Assembly (NCBI GenBank): GCA_004193285.1
Contig: SECP01000040.1
Location: forward strand, 22,080 to 86,079
From: Myxococcales bacterium
GTDB lineage: Bacteria; Myxococcota_A; Polyangia; Polyangiales; Polyangiaceae
Direction: 5' to 3'
Length of the DNA: 64,000 nucleotides
Shown here: positions 43,289 to 53,100 of the stretch, piece by piece
Numbering within the stretch: position 1 is the first letter of the stretch
Layout of the letters: the number at the start of each line of letters is the position of its first letter
The notes under the pieces: generated by a model
Seen by the model: the letters and a program-made list of their open reading frames with translations, nothing else
The model's database searches: none
Told to the model about the DNA's origin: nothing
Translations under genes and position numbers: made by a program

Positions 43289-44076
43289 GCAAGAACGCGT
43301 TCACCTCGGATGGCGCGAGGATTCGCTACGACGCGGAGGGAGAGGGCCCCCCGCTCGTGTTGGTGCATGGTCTCGGCGACGATAGGCACATCTGGCGGCT
43401 ATTGCGTTCGACCGTTTCGAGCCGCTTTCGAACGATCGCGCTGGACCTTCGAGGCCACGGTGAAAGCACGGGCGCCCTCGACTACGACCCCTTCGGCTTG
43501 CATCGGGACATTGGCGCGGTCGTGGACGCCGAGCGCCTCGACTGCCCGCTGCTCGTCGGCCATTCGTTGGGAGGGGTGGCGGTTTCGGCCTACGCGGCGA
43601 GAAGAAGAACTCTCGGGGTCATCAACATCGATCAACCCTTGGAGCTCAGCGGGCTCGCCGCGAGCGTTCAACGCCTGAAGGACGACTTGCACGAGCTGCC
43701 CGCCAGCGAAATCGTGCTGCGTATCCTTAGCCAAATCGGGCTCGGGGCACTCGACGAAGCGCAAATACAGAGTTTGAGGCAGACGCGCGCTCGGCTCGAG
43801 CGAGAAGTCTTACTCGGGATCTGGCAGCCGCTGTTCGCTAGCCCACAGGAGCTCGCCTCGATGGTGCAGAGTGCTTTCGAGCACATCCAAGCTCCCTACC
43901 TGTCCTTGCATGGCAGCGAGCCCACCCAAGCTTACGCAAGCTGGCTTTCGGCGCTGGTCCCCCAGGCCCGGCTGGAGGTGTGGGCGGACGGTGGACACTT
44001 TCCCCATTTGACGGCGCCGGGGCGCTTCGCCTCTCGCCTGGAAAGCTTTTTCAGCGAGCTCGAGCGAGACCGCTGA
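43285..44076 (+). CDS. Alpha/beta-hydrolase
   Basis: 263 aa. Motifs are VLVHGLGDDRHIW (oxyanion HG), the nucleophile elbow GHSLGG, LDLRGHGES and a late DGGHFPHLTAP (His). These match an alpha/beta-hydrolase of the esterase or lactonase type without a lid insertion of note. It is co-translated with a LuxR-type regulator. The substrate may be the regulator's inducer or its product (inferred). Confidence 0.88.
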   Translation: MSKNAFTSDGARIRYDAEGEGPPLVLVHGLGDDRHIWRLLRSTVSSRFRTIALDLRGHGESTGALDYDPFGLHRDIGAVVDAERLDCPLLVGHSLGGVAVSAYAARRRTLGVINIDQPLELSGLAASVQRLKDDLHELPASEIVLRILSQIGLGALDEAQIQSLRQTRARLEREVLLGIWQPLFASPQELASMVQSAFEHIQAPYLSLHGSEPTQAYASWLSALVPQARLEVWADGGHFPHLTAPGRFASRLESFFSELERDR

Positions 44077-44238
44077 GTCACCGCTGGGGTCGATGGCGCT
44101 AGGCGCCTCCGGCCCTGAGGCGGGGTCCTCGAGCGCTTTCTACGATTCTTGCGCGCGGCGTGCGACTTGGGGCCGCTTCGCTTCGTTCCCAGGGAGGCAG
44201 CGTCCAGAGCGGCGTTGGCCTTTCGAGAAGGAAGCACG

Positions 44239-46092
44239 ATGAAAAACTGGATTGGTTGGATCGGGGCCGTCGCCCTCCTCAATGGATGTTCGGCCGGGTT
44301 CGAGGCGGAGGATGGTGACGCGGAGGCATTTGCCGAGCAGCTCCAGGCGCTGTCGGCGACCGATGTGCTCGGTTTCGAAGATTTGACCCAGTGGACGGTC
44401 TCGGGCGGGACGAAGCAAGCGTTCACGCCCGCCTCGCAGGGAGCGCGCGCGCTGGGCGTCGCGGGTTTTCACTACTCGAGCATCGTCTCGAAGCCAGTGA
44501 GCCCGGGCGCCGTGACGTCGCAGCTCGCGCTGGATGTCCGGCTGCCGGCGGCGGCCTCATGGGGTGACGTACGGCTCATTGTCCGCGCTCCCTCGAAGGG
44601 CATTTGGTACGGAGACTTGGGCGCGAAGGCGTTGAGCTCCCTGGCGAGCGGCTCTTATCGCTCCCTCACCTACGACGTGCCGGCCGCGATTCGGGCCGCG
44701 CTCCAGTCGCAGCCGAGCGACCTCACGATTGAAATCGCGGTCAACGCGCCCGGGTTCGCGGCTCCGGTGGCGTTCGACAACTTGCGCTTCGTCGGCGCGA
44801 CTCCCGAGCAGAGCTCCATCATCGAAATCCGCACCCCGGTGGTCGACGACCTCGCTTTCCTGGAGGTCAATGGGCTCAGGCATTCGGTCGGCTATTGGGG
44901 GCAGCCGGCCGGGGAAGCGAGCGCTTGGCGCAACGTGAGCAGCTGGTTTTCTGGTGGTAAAAACCAAGTCCGCCTCTTCGCCGTGAACACGGGAGGGCCG
45001 CAAGCGCTCGAGTTTCAGCTGCGTTTGAACGGCACCACCGTCGTGAACGTGAATTGTGAGGTCGACGGCTGCGAGGCTCGGCCGGATGGAGGAGTCATCC
45101 TCGATCAGGTGATCGACTTGCCGGCGCTCACGCTACCGCCCGCTGGCACCGTCACGGTGGCGAGCCCGGCGGCAGGCAAGCTGTACGTCGACGACGAATA
45201 CACGGGCTTGACGACCCCTGCCACTCTGAAGCTACCCGCCGGCACGCACCGCCTCGGCCTCGGCGTGAGTAACGACGTGCCCTCGGCGCTGACTGGCAAG
45301 TTTTACGAAGAGACGGCGGTGGTCGCGGGACAGAACCTCAGCGTCACTTTGGGAGACGAGCCGGCGCTCGCTACGCAGTACGCGGCGCGCATCGCGATTC
45401 TGCCGATGCGCCGTGCACGGGCGCTGGACTCCGGGGGGCTGGCGGTCCTCTCGGACGCGCAAATCGCGCGCTTCGCGAGCCAGTTTGCCGCGACGCGCGA
45501 CTCTTGGGTGAAGCCATTCTCCTACGGCCTACAAACGTGGAACATCACGCTGCTGCCGACGGAAGAGCAGCTCGAGATGGTAGGGACGACCTTCGACTCC
45601 TTCCCCGATCATGCTTGCGAGGTGCTCGGGGCCGCCAAGTATTCGAACCTTCTGTCGCAGTACGACGTCGTGGTCGTGCACCTCTCGAACTTCGACGAGC
45701 AGCGCGGGGTGGAGATCGGCCGCGGCGACGCCGGGATGGGCGGGCGCTGCGGTCAGATTCAAGCTCACTGGGGCGCCGGGCTCGCTCCCAACGCCCCTTC
45801 CGCGGTGATTTTGCATGAGCTACTTCACTCTTACGAATCGCACCACCAGTCCGTGCTGGGGCGCTACAACGGACTCAGCGGCTTGCACGGCGCAGAGGTG
45901 CACGGCTTCCAGCCGGACGGGAGCCAAGGTGAGCGCGATTGGGTGGAGTGGTACCGCTACTTCATTCGCGGCCAAGTGGCGGAGCGCGCCGATCAGTCCC
46001 CGACCGTCAACCTGCCGGCGCCGGTGACCAACCCTGACTACTACGTGGGCACGTTCGGTTCGTTCCGACGTGGCCTTTGGCTCGCTCCTTGA
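44239..46092 (+). CDS. Exported HExxH metalloprotease-like lipoprotein with PEGA domain
   Basis: 617 aa from ATG at 44239, with GAAGGAAG upstream. It has a signal peptide and lipobox (AVALLNGC). Residues about 45-190 are a jelly-roll, CBM-like domain. A second beta domain follows, then a PEGA domain (VTVASPAAGKLYVDDEYTGLTTPATLKLPAGTHRLGL). The C-terminal part has a zinc-protease motif, HELLHSYESHH, within VILHELLHSYESHHQS. It is anchored to the cell surface and probably acts on external proteins. The peptidase family could not be named. Confidence 0.8.
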   Translation: MKNWIGWIGAVALLNGCSAGFEAEDGDAEAFAEQLQALSATDVLGFEDLTQWTVSGGTKQAFTPASQGARALGVAGFHYSSIVSKPVSPGAVTSQLALDVRLPAAASWGDVRLIVRAPSKGIWYGDLGAKALSSLASGSYRSLTYDVPAAIRAALQSQPSDLTIEIAVNAPGFAAPVAFDNLRFVGATPEQSSIIEIRTPVVDDLAFLEVNGLRHSVGYWGQPAGEASAWRNVSSWFSGGKNQVRLFAVNTGGPQALEFQLRLNGTTVVNVNCEVDGCEARPDGGVILDQVIDLPALTLPPAGTVTVASPAAGKLYVDDEYTGLTTPATLKLPAGTHRLGLGVSNDVPSALTGKFYEETAVVAGQNLSVTLGDEPALATQYAARIAILPMRRARALDSGGLAVLSDAQIARFASQFAATRDSWVKPFSYGLQTWNITLLPTEEQLEMVGTTFDSFPDHACEVLGAAKYSNLLSQYDVVVVHLSNFDEQRGVEIGRGDAGMGGRCGQIQAHWGAGLAPNAPSAVILHELLHSYESHHQSVLGRYNGLSGLHGAEVHGFQPDGSQGERDWVEWYRYFIRGQVAERADQSPTVNLPAPVTNPDYYVGTFGSFRRGLWLAP

Positions 46093-46259
46093 GCCGGCCG
46101 TGAGCAGTCGAGCCGAGCGCGTCCGAGGCGCGCTCGGTTCGCCTCACGGGTCACGGGGCCGTCACGCGAGCGGCGTGGTCCTTTGCGACAGCGCCCGAAG
46201 TCGACCAGCGCCGCGCGCTTGCGGCCATCGGGGGCGTGGTAGTAGTTGCAGGGTCGTCG

Positions 46260-47086
46260 ATGAGAGCGCCGTCCCCTCAACTCGCCGCGCGTCGCCGCCG
46301 AGCCGCGATCCTCGCCCTCGGTTCTTGGACATCTTTCTGCGCCTGCTCGTTGATGGCGCCGAGTGACGACTTCTTCATCCGCGACGCGCAGCTCCCCAAA
46401 GCCGCTGCGGGAACGAGCGCGGGCGGAGAAGGCGGGGCGTCCGCTGAGCTAGCCGGCGCTGGCGGAGCAGCCCTCGGTGGCGCTGCTGGAGCTGGCGGCG
46501 AAGACGGTGGTGCCAGCACGGGCGGGGAGGCGCTCGGAGGCGCGGCGGGGGAGGCTCCTGCCGCCTGTGGCAAAGACTTCGTCGAGGAGGCGAGTGGGTG
46601 CGTCTCGCTCAGCGGCTGCAGCGATGGCACGCGGGAAGGCTTCTTGCCCGCGAGCGATTGGCCGCGTTTGGCGGGCTGCACTGCCAGGTGGCCGCGAGCT
46701 TCGCTGCGCGCCGAGAAGACGGGAGCCCGCTGCGGCTTCGAGCTGGGCGCATGTGCGGTGCCTTCCGACGCGTGCGGAGAAGGTTGGCATGTTTGCGCAG
46801 CGCCGCCCTATGGTCCGGGGGAGATCAGCGGGCAAGCCAGCGCGGAAGAGTGCGCAGCGCAGCCAGGCGCTTTCGTGGCCGCGGTCGGCGATCAGTTCTG
46901 CGATCCTTGCTCGGAGGCGGGAGACGGCGCGGCCTGCTGTGGTGACGGCTGCGTGCAGCAGAACGGCAACTGCATTTATCCAGGCCAAACGCGTGGTTCG
47001 GCGTGTACAACGGCTATAAGAACGTGTGCGGGGCCATCGAGTCGGACTTGGCTCAGCGCGGCGTGCTCTGCTGCCGCGACGACTGA
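46260..47086 (+). CDS. Cys-rich lipoprotein with an apparent 3' frameshift
   Basis: From ATG at 46260: Arg-rich signal region, lipobox-like CACSL, a Gly/Ala linker (residues 40-110), then a Cys-rich domain (CGKDFVEEASGCVSLSGCSDG, CGFELGACAVPSDACGEGWHVC, CDPCSEAGDGAACCGDGCVQQNGNCIYPGQT). After that the original frame turns into Arg/Ser-rich nonsense up to 47129. A +1 frame instead gives WFGVYNGYKNVCGAIESDLA and QRGVLCCRDD, ending at TGA 47086, which looks like the true C-terminus. The shift lies near 46985-46995 and may be real or a sequencing error. Confidence 0.6.
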
Positions 47087-47166
47087 ATCCGGCCCCCGGG
47101 TGGGTGTCCACGGCGGCAATAATCACTGACAAACTGCTGTCACGCGGGTCCGGCAGGGTGGTCGTC

Positions 47167-47574
47167 ATGAACAACACGACCAAGCACCACGGCTCTTGTC
47201 TCTGCGGCGACGTGACTTTCGACGTCGACCTCGACTGGTCCACCGGCTCGCGCTGTAACTGCACTCTGTGCACGAAGCTTGGCGCGGTCGGCAGCATCGT
47301 GAAGCCCGCCGCGTTCAAGCTGCTGAGCCCGGAGTCCAAGCTGAGCTCCTTCACGCGCACGCCGGAGATTGGGCGTCGCTTCTTCTGCGCGCGCTGCCAT
47401 GTCTATTGCTTCGGGAGCGGCCGCCTGGAGGTCCTCGGCGGCGACTTCGTGTCGGTCAACTTGAATTGCCTGGATGACTTCGACGTTTCACGGACCTCGC
47501 TCATCCACTGGGACGGCCGCCACGACAACTGGCAAGCAGGGCCAGCCCCGGCGCCGTGGCCGCTCAGCGCCTGA
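47167..47574 (+). CDS. GFA/CENP-V-family zinc protein
   Basis: 135 aa from ATG at 47167. Zinc ligands are in HGSCLCGDVTF (CxC), CNCTLCTKLG (CxxC) and FFCARCHVYCFGS, matching the GFA fold. It is a distant paralogue of the protein at 26330. The substrate is unknown. It stands alone, facing a cupin gene. Confidence 0.85.
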   Translation: MNNTTKHHGSCLCGDVTFDVDLDWSTGSRCNCTLCTKLGAVGSIVKPAAFKLLSPESKLSSFTRTPEIGRRFFCARCHVYCFGSGRLEVLGGDFVSVNLNCLDDFDVSRTSLIHWDGRHDNWQAGPAPAPWPLSA

Positions 47575-47579
47575 ATGCG

Positions 47580-47936
47580 TCAGCCGCTCGGTGACAGGTA
47601 GTCTTCGCGCGCGGGCGTGAAAATATCCAGCACGTGGCACGGCTCACTCGCCGAGGCTTGATGCTCGACGTCGCCGCCGACCACGAAGCTGCCGCCGGCA
47701 CCGACCTCGAACGGCTCCGCGGAGCCGCAGCGCACCGCGAGCCGGCCGCTGATCACGTACACCAGCTGTTCGTGCGGATGGTGATGCAGTGTGCCGACCC
47801 AGCCTGCCTCCATCCGGTGCTCCACGAGCATGAGGGCGGGGCTACTCGCGAGGACTCGCCGGGTGAGGCCGGGCTCGGGCTGGAAACTCTGCGGATTACT
47901 GGGGGCGTGCCAAACTTCGGGCTTGATGGAGGTCAT
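47580..47936 (-). CDS. Small cupin-domain protein
   Basis: 118 aa. The single cupin has motif 1 as WVGTLHHHPHEQLVYVISGRLAVRCG (HxHxxxE with extra His) and motif 2 as VGGDVEHQASASEPCHVLDIF. It has the metal-ligand set for a mononuclear site. Such stand-alone cupins act as dioxygenases, isomerases or sensors, and which applies here cannot be told. It converges on the GFA gene. Confidence 0.85.
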   Translation of the reverse strand: MTSIKPEVWHAPSNPQSFQPEPGLTRRVLASSPALMLVEHRMEAGWVGTLHHHPHEQLVYVISGRLAVRCGSAEPFEVGAGGSFVVGGDVEHQASASEPCHVLDIFTPAREDYLSPSG

Positions 47937-48069
47937 GCTGCGCGTCCTTCTACTTGCTGCGCGAGCGACCCGACCGCCGCCGGAGGACCGGCAAGCGCGC
48001 CAACGCGAGGTTACGGTCCGCCATAGCGCGGGAAATCACCGGGCGCCAGACGCTCGCCACTCCCACGCC

Positions 48070-48633
48070 TCAAGCCCAGCGCGCCTCCATCTCGCACGCG
48101 CTGTCGCCGCTGCGTCCGCCCTTCAGGACGTGGAGGCGAACGTGCTTGGCTCCGGCCATCTCCAGGAGCACTTCGCACGAGCCGGACAGCTCCGCCCATA
48201 AGTTCTCGTCCCACCCCTCGCAGCCGGTCCACTTGGCGTGAACGTAGCCGTCTCGGGACTGCTCTATCTTCATCACGCCCGTGTCGTAGTAGTTGTTGAA
48301 CAGCCGCTGTGAAAGACCCAGTAGCGCCTGCGGCGAGACCATCTTCAGCAGGACCTGCTTGTAGACGGAGCTCATATCCCGCTTCACTCCACGGCGCCCG
48401 AGCTCGCGCGGCAGCTCCAGCCCTGCATGCTGCGCTTCCCGGAAAGCCGCGAATGTTTCGCGGTACCAAGCGATGGGGTACCAATTCGACGCTAGCAGTT
48501 GCCGCTCTTCGAATCCGCGGCGGAGCGGCTCCGAGAGCAGTCGCAGCGCATGGGCCCGCGCCTCCGCCCCCCACAGCTCCGTGAAGCAGTGGTCGATGGT
48601 ACGAAACGCGTTGCCTTTGACGCGCGGCTCCAT
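48070..48633 (-). CDS. TIGR02265 (DUF2378)-like myxobacterial protein
   Basis: 187 aa. The N-terminal region RVKGNAFRTIDHCFTELWGAEARAHALRLL, a central ASNWYPIAWYRETFAAFREAQ, and LLKMVSPQALLGLSQRLFNNYYDTG follow the pattern of the TIGR02265/DUF2378 family, known mainly from Myxococcota. The function is unknown. It is soluble, has no operon partner, and supports the taxonomic call. Confidence 0.7.
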   Translation of the reverse strand: MEPRVKGNAFRTIDHCFTELWGAEARAHALRLLSEPLRRGFEERQLLASNWYPIAWYRETFAAFREAQHAGLELPRELGRRGVKRDMSSVYKQVLLKMVSPQALLGLSQRLFNNYYDTGVMKIEQSRDGYVHAKWTGCEGWDENLWAELSGSCEVLLEMAGAKHVRLHVLKGGRSGDSACEMEARWA

Positions 48634-48777
48634 GACTCCGGTTCCTGTTCAACGGCCGGTTTCGGGGTTCGTGTAGGGCAGCGCCGCGCTACTTGGGTAA
48701 CCGCGGCGAGATCATTGCTCTTTCCGCGGCTCCGCTCGGGATTCCATGGCTCGACGGGGCGACGTAGCCCCGCTCGC

Positions 48778-50034
48778 TCACTTCACGCCGGCGCGGTTCT
48801 CCATCGGAACGTCGAAGGCGTAGTTGCACGCTTCGTCGTAGGCAGCCTGTCCGCAAAACTCACTATGGCCGCCCGCGGCGACGAGCCGGTGCGAACCGCC
48901 GTAGGGCGCTTGGGCGCCGCTTACCTCTACAGGAGCGCCGGAGTAACCAAGGCTTTGCATTGCGAAGAGGTGCTGAGTGTGCTGGTCGTCGGTCTTGCCG
49001 GTGATCGCGAAGAACCTGTCGCGCGGTGTCTTCGGCTCCTCCCCCAACCACGTCGCGACGACGCCGCCACAGTTCGACTCGTTGAGTGAGGTGCACACGT
49101 TGTCCCGCGGCCCGGCGATGGACACCGCGCGTGACGCGCGCACCAACATCGCGAAGCGGGCGGCGTTGCTAGCTCCGTGGGACATGCCGGTGAAGATGAC
49201 GTCCGACCAGCGCACGGTGCCGTCTTGTTCCAGGTAGTAGCCCCAGTCTTCCTCCGGGTAAGTCTTGTGCAGGTATTGAAGCGCTTTCTGCGTGCGGCGC
49301 CTCACTCCATCCGCGGGGCCCATCTCGATGTTCGCGAACTTGCCCTTGTTCGTGAATTTTTCACCCTCGAACACGGTGCGCCGCGCGTCACCGAAGAAGT
49401 CCGGGTCACCGAGGAGAATGTCGAAGTCTTCGTAGGTGGCGATCGCCAAGACGTGAAAGCCGCGGCGCGCGCAAAACTCGCCTTGACCCCCGAAGGTGCC
49501 CGCGGTGCTCCCCAAGCCGCCGAACGGCAGCACGAGCTTGCCGACCAGCTTGGGGGCGCGGTTGTCGAAGATGGTCATCTGCGTCTCGTCGTTGAAGCTC
49601 ACCTCCGCGTCGGCGGCGCTCGCCTTGAACGAGTGCTCGTGCCTGGCTTTCGGCGCCGTCACACCCAGCGGGCGCCACGGCAGCGAATCACCAGTACCGC
49701 CCGCCGCTCCGCCTGAGCCCGCCGCTCCGCCTGAGCCCGCCGCTCCGCCTCCGCCCACGGAAGCGCCGCTGGAGCCGCCCGTGCCGCCGGCTGCAGTTGC
49801 GCCGCCCACGGCCGTACCTCCGCTCCCGCCCGCGGAGCTCCCGCTCGCACCTGCGCCGCCGACGGAGACGCCGCCCGCTTGCCCGCCGGCCGCGGTGCCA
49901 GCGCTCGAGCCGCCGCTAGCGCCCGTACCGGCGCCGCCGGCCTCCCCGGAGGGAGGAGGGCTCGTGGCGTCGCCACAAGCAGTCGTCAAGACGAGGGCGG
50001 CCGAGGCCAACCAAACCTGGGGGCAATCTCTCAC
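48778..50034 (-). CDS. Exported alpha/beta-hydrolase-like lipoprotein
   Basis: 418 aa with a GTG start at 50034. A signal peptide and lipobox (ALVLTTAC) lead to a Gly/Ser/Ala linker of about 100 residues, encoded partly by a tandem 18-bp repeat. The C-terminal 300 residues are an alpha/beta-hydrolase fold: the nucleophile elbow GMSHGAS, VLPFGGLGST near the oxyanion position and VAAGGHSEFCG for the late His. It resembles the BPSS1187-type secreted hydrolase family. It is surface-exposed, and the substrate is unknown. Confidence 0.75.
   Translation of the reverse strand: MRDCPQVWLASAALVLTTACGDATSPPPSGEAGGAGTGASGGSSAGTAAGGQAGGVSVGGAGASGSSAGGSGGTAVGGATAAGGTGGSSGASVGGGGAAGSGGAAGSGGAAGGTGDSLPWRPLGVTAPKARHEHSFKASAADAEVSFNDETQMTIFDNRAPKLVGKLVLPFGGLGSTAGTFGGQGEFCARRGFHVLAIATYEDFDILLGDPDFFGDARRTVFEGEKFTNKGKFANIEMGPADGVRRRTQKALQYLHKTYPEEDWGYYLEQDGTVRWSDVIFTGMSHGASNAARFAMLVRASRAVSIAGPRDNVCTSLNESNCGGVVATWLGEEPKTPRDRFFAITGKTDDQHTQHLFAMQSLGYSGAPVEVSGAQAPYGGSHRLVAAGGHSEFCGQAAYDEACNYAFDVPMENRAGVK
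49699..49752 (-). repeat. 18-bp tandem repeat x3
   Basis: Three adjacent copies of an 18-base unit (the last with two changes at its end) encode repeats of SGGAAG in the linker of the hydrolase-like lipoprotein. Such in-frame repeats usually vary in copy number between strains. Confidence 0.85.
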
Positions 50035-50123
50035 GCTTGTAGATGGTCTAACACGCGTTCAAACTTTCGTCCGTCTGCCGTCTCACTGCCACCTCCGCCT
50101 ACGGAGTGCGCTCTTGACGGGCT

Positions 50124-53100
50124 TTAACCGCTTTCGGACCAGCTCGTTGGCTCTGCCCGCGGGGCCGCGTTGCGATCGTGCCGAAACGCGCTGAGGGCTC
50201 GGTACACCTGACGGCGTGCACGGCTGATCCCTCCGAGGGGGCGATGCTCGGGCAGACACCGCCAGGGATTGAAGGAGAGGTTCTCCCCGAAGACCTGCCA
50301 CGCTGGAGTATCGAAGTCCTGCTGCAAAATCTCGACGCGCGCTACCTTGCGGAACGGCTCCGACCAGGCACGCGTGGTGTCTTCCACGTCGCGCGGGGCG
50401 GGGCTCGAGCGCAGCTGGACCGAGAAATCGAAGCTGAAGCTGCCTGCCAGGAGGCGGGCTTTCAGGGCTTCTCGCAGAAAATCGAAGGAGGGCGCAGCGG
50501 GGAGGGGGGCCGCCTCCGCCCGGCTCGGCCGTAGCTGGTACTTCGCCACCCGATCGCCGAATAGGTACGCCGCCATGCTGAAGTAGGACGGCTGAAGGGG
50601 GCTGCCGTGCTTGCCAACGGAGGCGAGGTACCGCGCGGCCATGCGCGGGTGCCGCAGGAAGAAAGATGCAGGGTTGCCGGCAGCGATCGCGGCGCCGAGG
50701 CCTGCGAACTCACGCACGTCTTTGGCGAGGAAGGTGGCGTGACTGACGAGCAAGAAATCGTGGGTCGTGCAGTGCTCCTCGCCGTCCATCAGCTTGGCGC
50801 CGGGGACGCCCATCAGCTTGAGCGCGGCGCCGCGCAGGTCCGGCTTGATGTCGGGTTGCAGCTCGGCGCTCGCATTGGAAAAGCGTAGCCAAGCTTCGAA
50901 GCTGCGCGGCGTCGCGAACAAGCCGACGCGCAGGTCCTCTTCCAGGTCCTCTTCGACGATGAAGCGCGCGCGAACGCAGCCGTGCATCTTGGGGTGCGCG
51001 TCGCGACGAGTTTGACTGCCGGTGTACTGGCGACGCAAACCCTGCTTCAAGCTATCGATGAGGCTGTCGATGAACAGCTGCTCGTCGGGCGGCGTCGCCT
51101 CGAATCGTTCGCCGGATAGGCCGCGGCCCAGGCGCTCGCCGAGCAGCTTCACCGCCGGCAAAGACGGCATGAAGAAGTAGCTGCTACCGACCACGCGCAC
51201 GAAGCTTTGCAAGCCCGTGCAGCGGGGGACGACCCCGCTCTTCACGTCGCTTTGCACGACGAAGCTCGCCGTATCCATGCCGAGCTGAGCCGCGCTGCGA
51301 GACATGCCGAGCACCGGGTCGGGGCCGCCGTTCAAACCTGCGAAGTTTGGATTGTTCGCCCACTGCTGCTGCACGAACTCGAACTGCCGCTCGATGTTGG
51401 TGTTGAAACACAAGAACTGCAGCCCTCGTTCCTGTACGGCGCGCGGGCTGTCCGCCGGCTCTGCCTGCAGGCTCTCGGGCGTCATCGAATCCGTGAGCGG
51501 CTTGCCGTAAGGCCGGCCGCGGCGAATGATGCGGTGCAAGTTACTCAGCTTGAGGGACTCTTCGCGGTTCTGACCGAGCTGCCAGTCGCGCGGGTTCATA
51601 CGTCGCACGTGCGCCCCGAACGGGCAGCGCGCGCCGTAGCGGTCGTTGTCCTGGTCGTTCGAGAGGAAGAAGAAATCGTTCTGGTCTTCGAAGCGGGAGA
51701 TGGCCGGATCGCTCTCCGGGTGTCGCACCAGCGGCGCCCCGCTCGGCCAGCGACCGACCATCTTGCTGGCGATGGTGACGGGGTCCCCGTGCTGCGCGGC
51801 GGTGTACCGCCAGAATGCCGGCACGTCTTGCCGTAGCTGACGAAACACCAGGTAGCTGCCGTTGTGCCCGAAGGCGAAGCCGGCCGCGCTCATTGGGCTC
51901 TGCGACACGTTGCCGTAGCCATCCCGGTGGCCCAGCAAGATTTCCCCCGCGGCGATGGTGTTGTCCGGCAGCTCGCCGCGCCCGCTACCCTGCACGGTGG
52001 GCTGGGCGATTCCGTCGCGGAAACCGAAGTGCTCCTTGCGGCCGGGAAGCGTCGTCCCTTCTAGGGTGGCGACGTGCTCGAGGAAGCCTTGCGTCTCGTT
52101 CAGGTAGTGCTCCACGCTGCGCGTCACGGACTCCGCGTCTTTGGCATAAATGAGGAGCAGCACGTGCACGGGGGTGCGGGCGCCGCCCCAGCGCCACTGG
52201 TCCGGTGCGCTGGCACCGACGTCCCCATTCACGCGAGCGCGGTACTCGTCGTGGGACCCTTGCACGAACGGAGTCGCGAAGCGGCAGCAAAGGGTGTCGT
52301 CCACGCGCAGCGCCTTCAAACCGTCATGACTGAAGGCGACGTTGAGGAGGTGGCCACGGGTTTGTCGCGCATCCTCCGCACGAGAGCCGTCGCGAGCGGA
52401 CGTGAGCTTCAGGTGGCGGAGCCAATCGAACAGCTTGGGGTCGGGGCCCGACTCCGGCACGTTGAGCAGCACGTAGCGTGCCTCCGGCATGTGCCCGTAA
52501 CCGTGCAGGATGATGCCCTGAATCTCCGTCGAAGAAAGCGGCGGCTCCCGCTCGCAGTACTGGTGATCGGCGCGAACCCGATCGACCGAGCGCAAGCGAA
52601 ACAGCCACGTCGTCGCATCTACCTCGGTGCGGCCAATGCGGCTCAGCCCACGGCGAATCTCCGTGTTGGCGTTGACACTCACGATGGAGAGCCCCGGGTA
52701 GGCCGAGTACCAAACCTGCGTCGGTAGCTGATTTTGACGAGTCCACGCCAAGAAGCGAGCGGCGTCCCGCGAGCCGGCGGCGAGGAGATTCTTGGTGCGG
52801 GGGTAAAGCTCCGTGTTGCTCCACACCGCGGTGAGCCCGCTGCTGGCCTGGTCGATGAAATCACCCAAGTAGCTGGGCCAGGAGCTGTCGAAGTTGCTGA
52901 AAAAAAGCACGCGCCGACCCGGGATGAGCACCCACCGCGCAAAGTGAATGCTCGGGATGCCGCCCAGCTGCCCCTTGTTGTAGCGCAGCGTGGCCAGCAC
53001 TTGCAGCGCGTAGAACACCACGCGGATCAGTAACCAACGTAAGGGCCCCGGCTTGATCCGCACCACGTGCGTGAGCTGGTTTTGCAAGAAGTGGTTCTCG

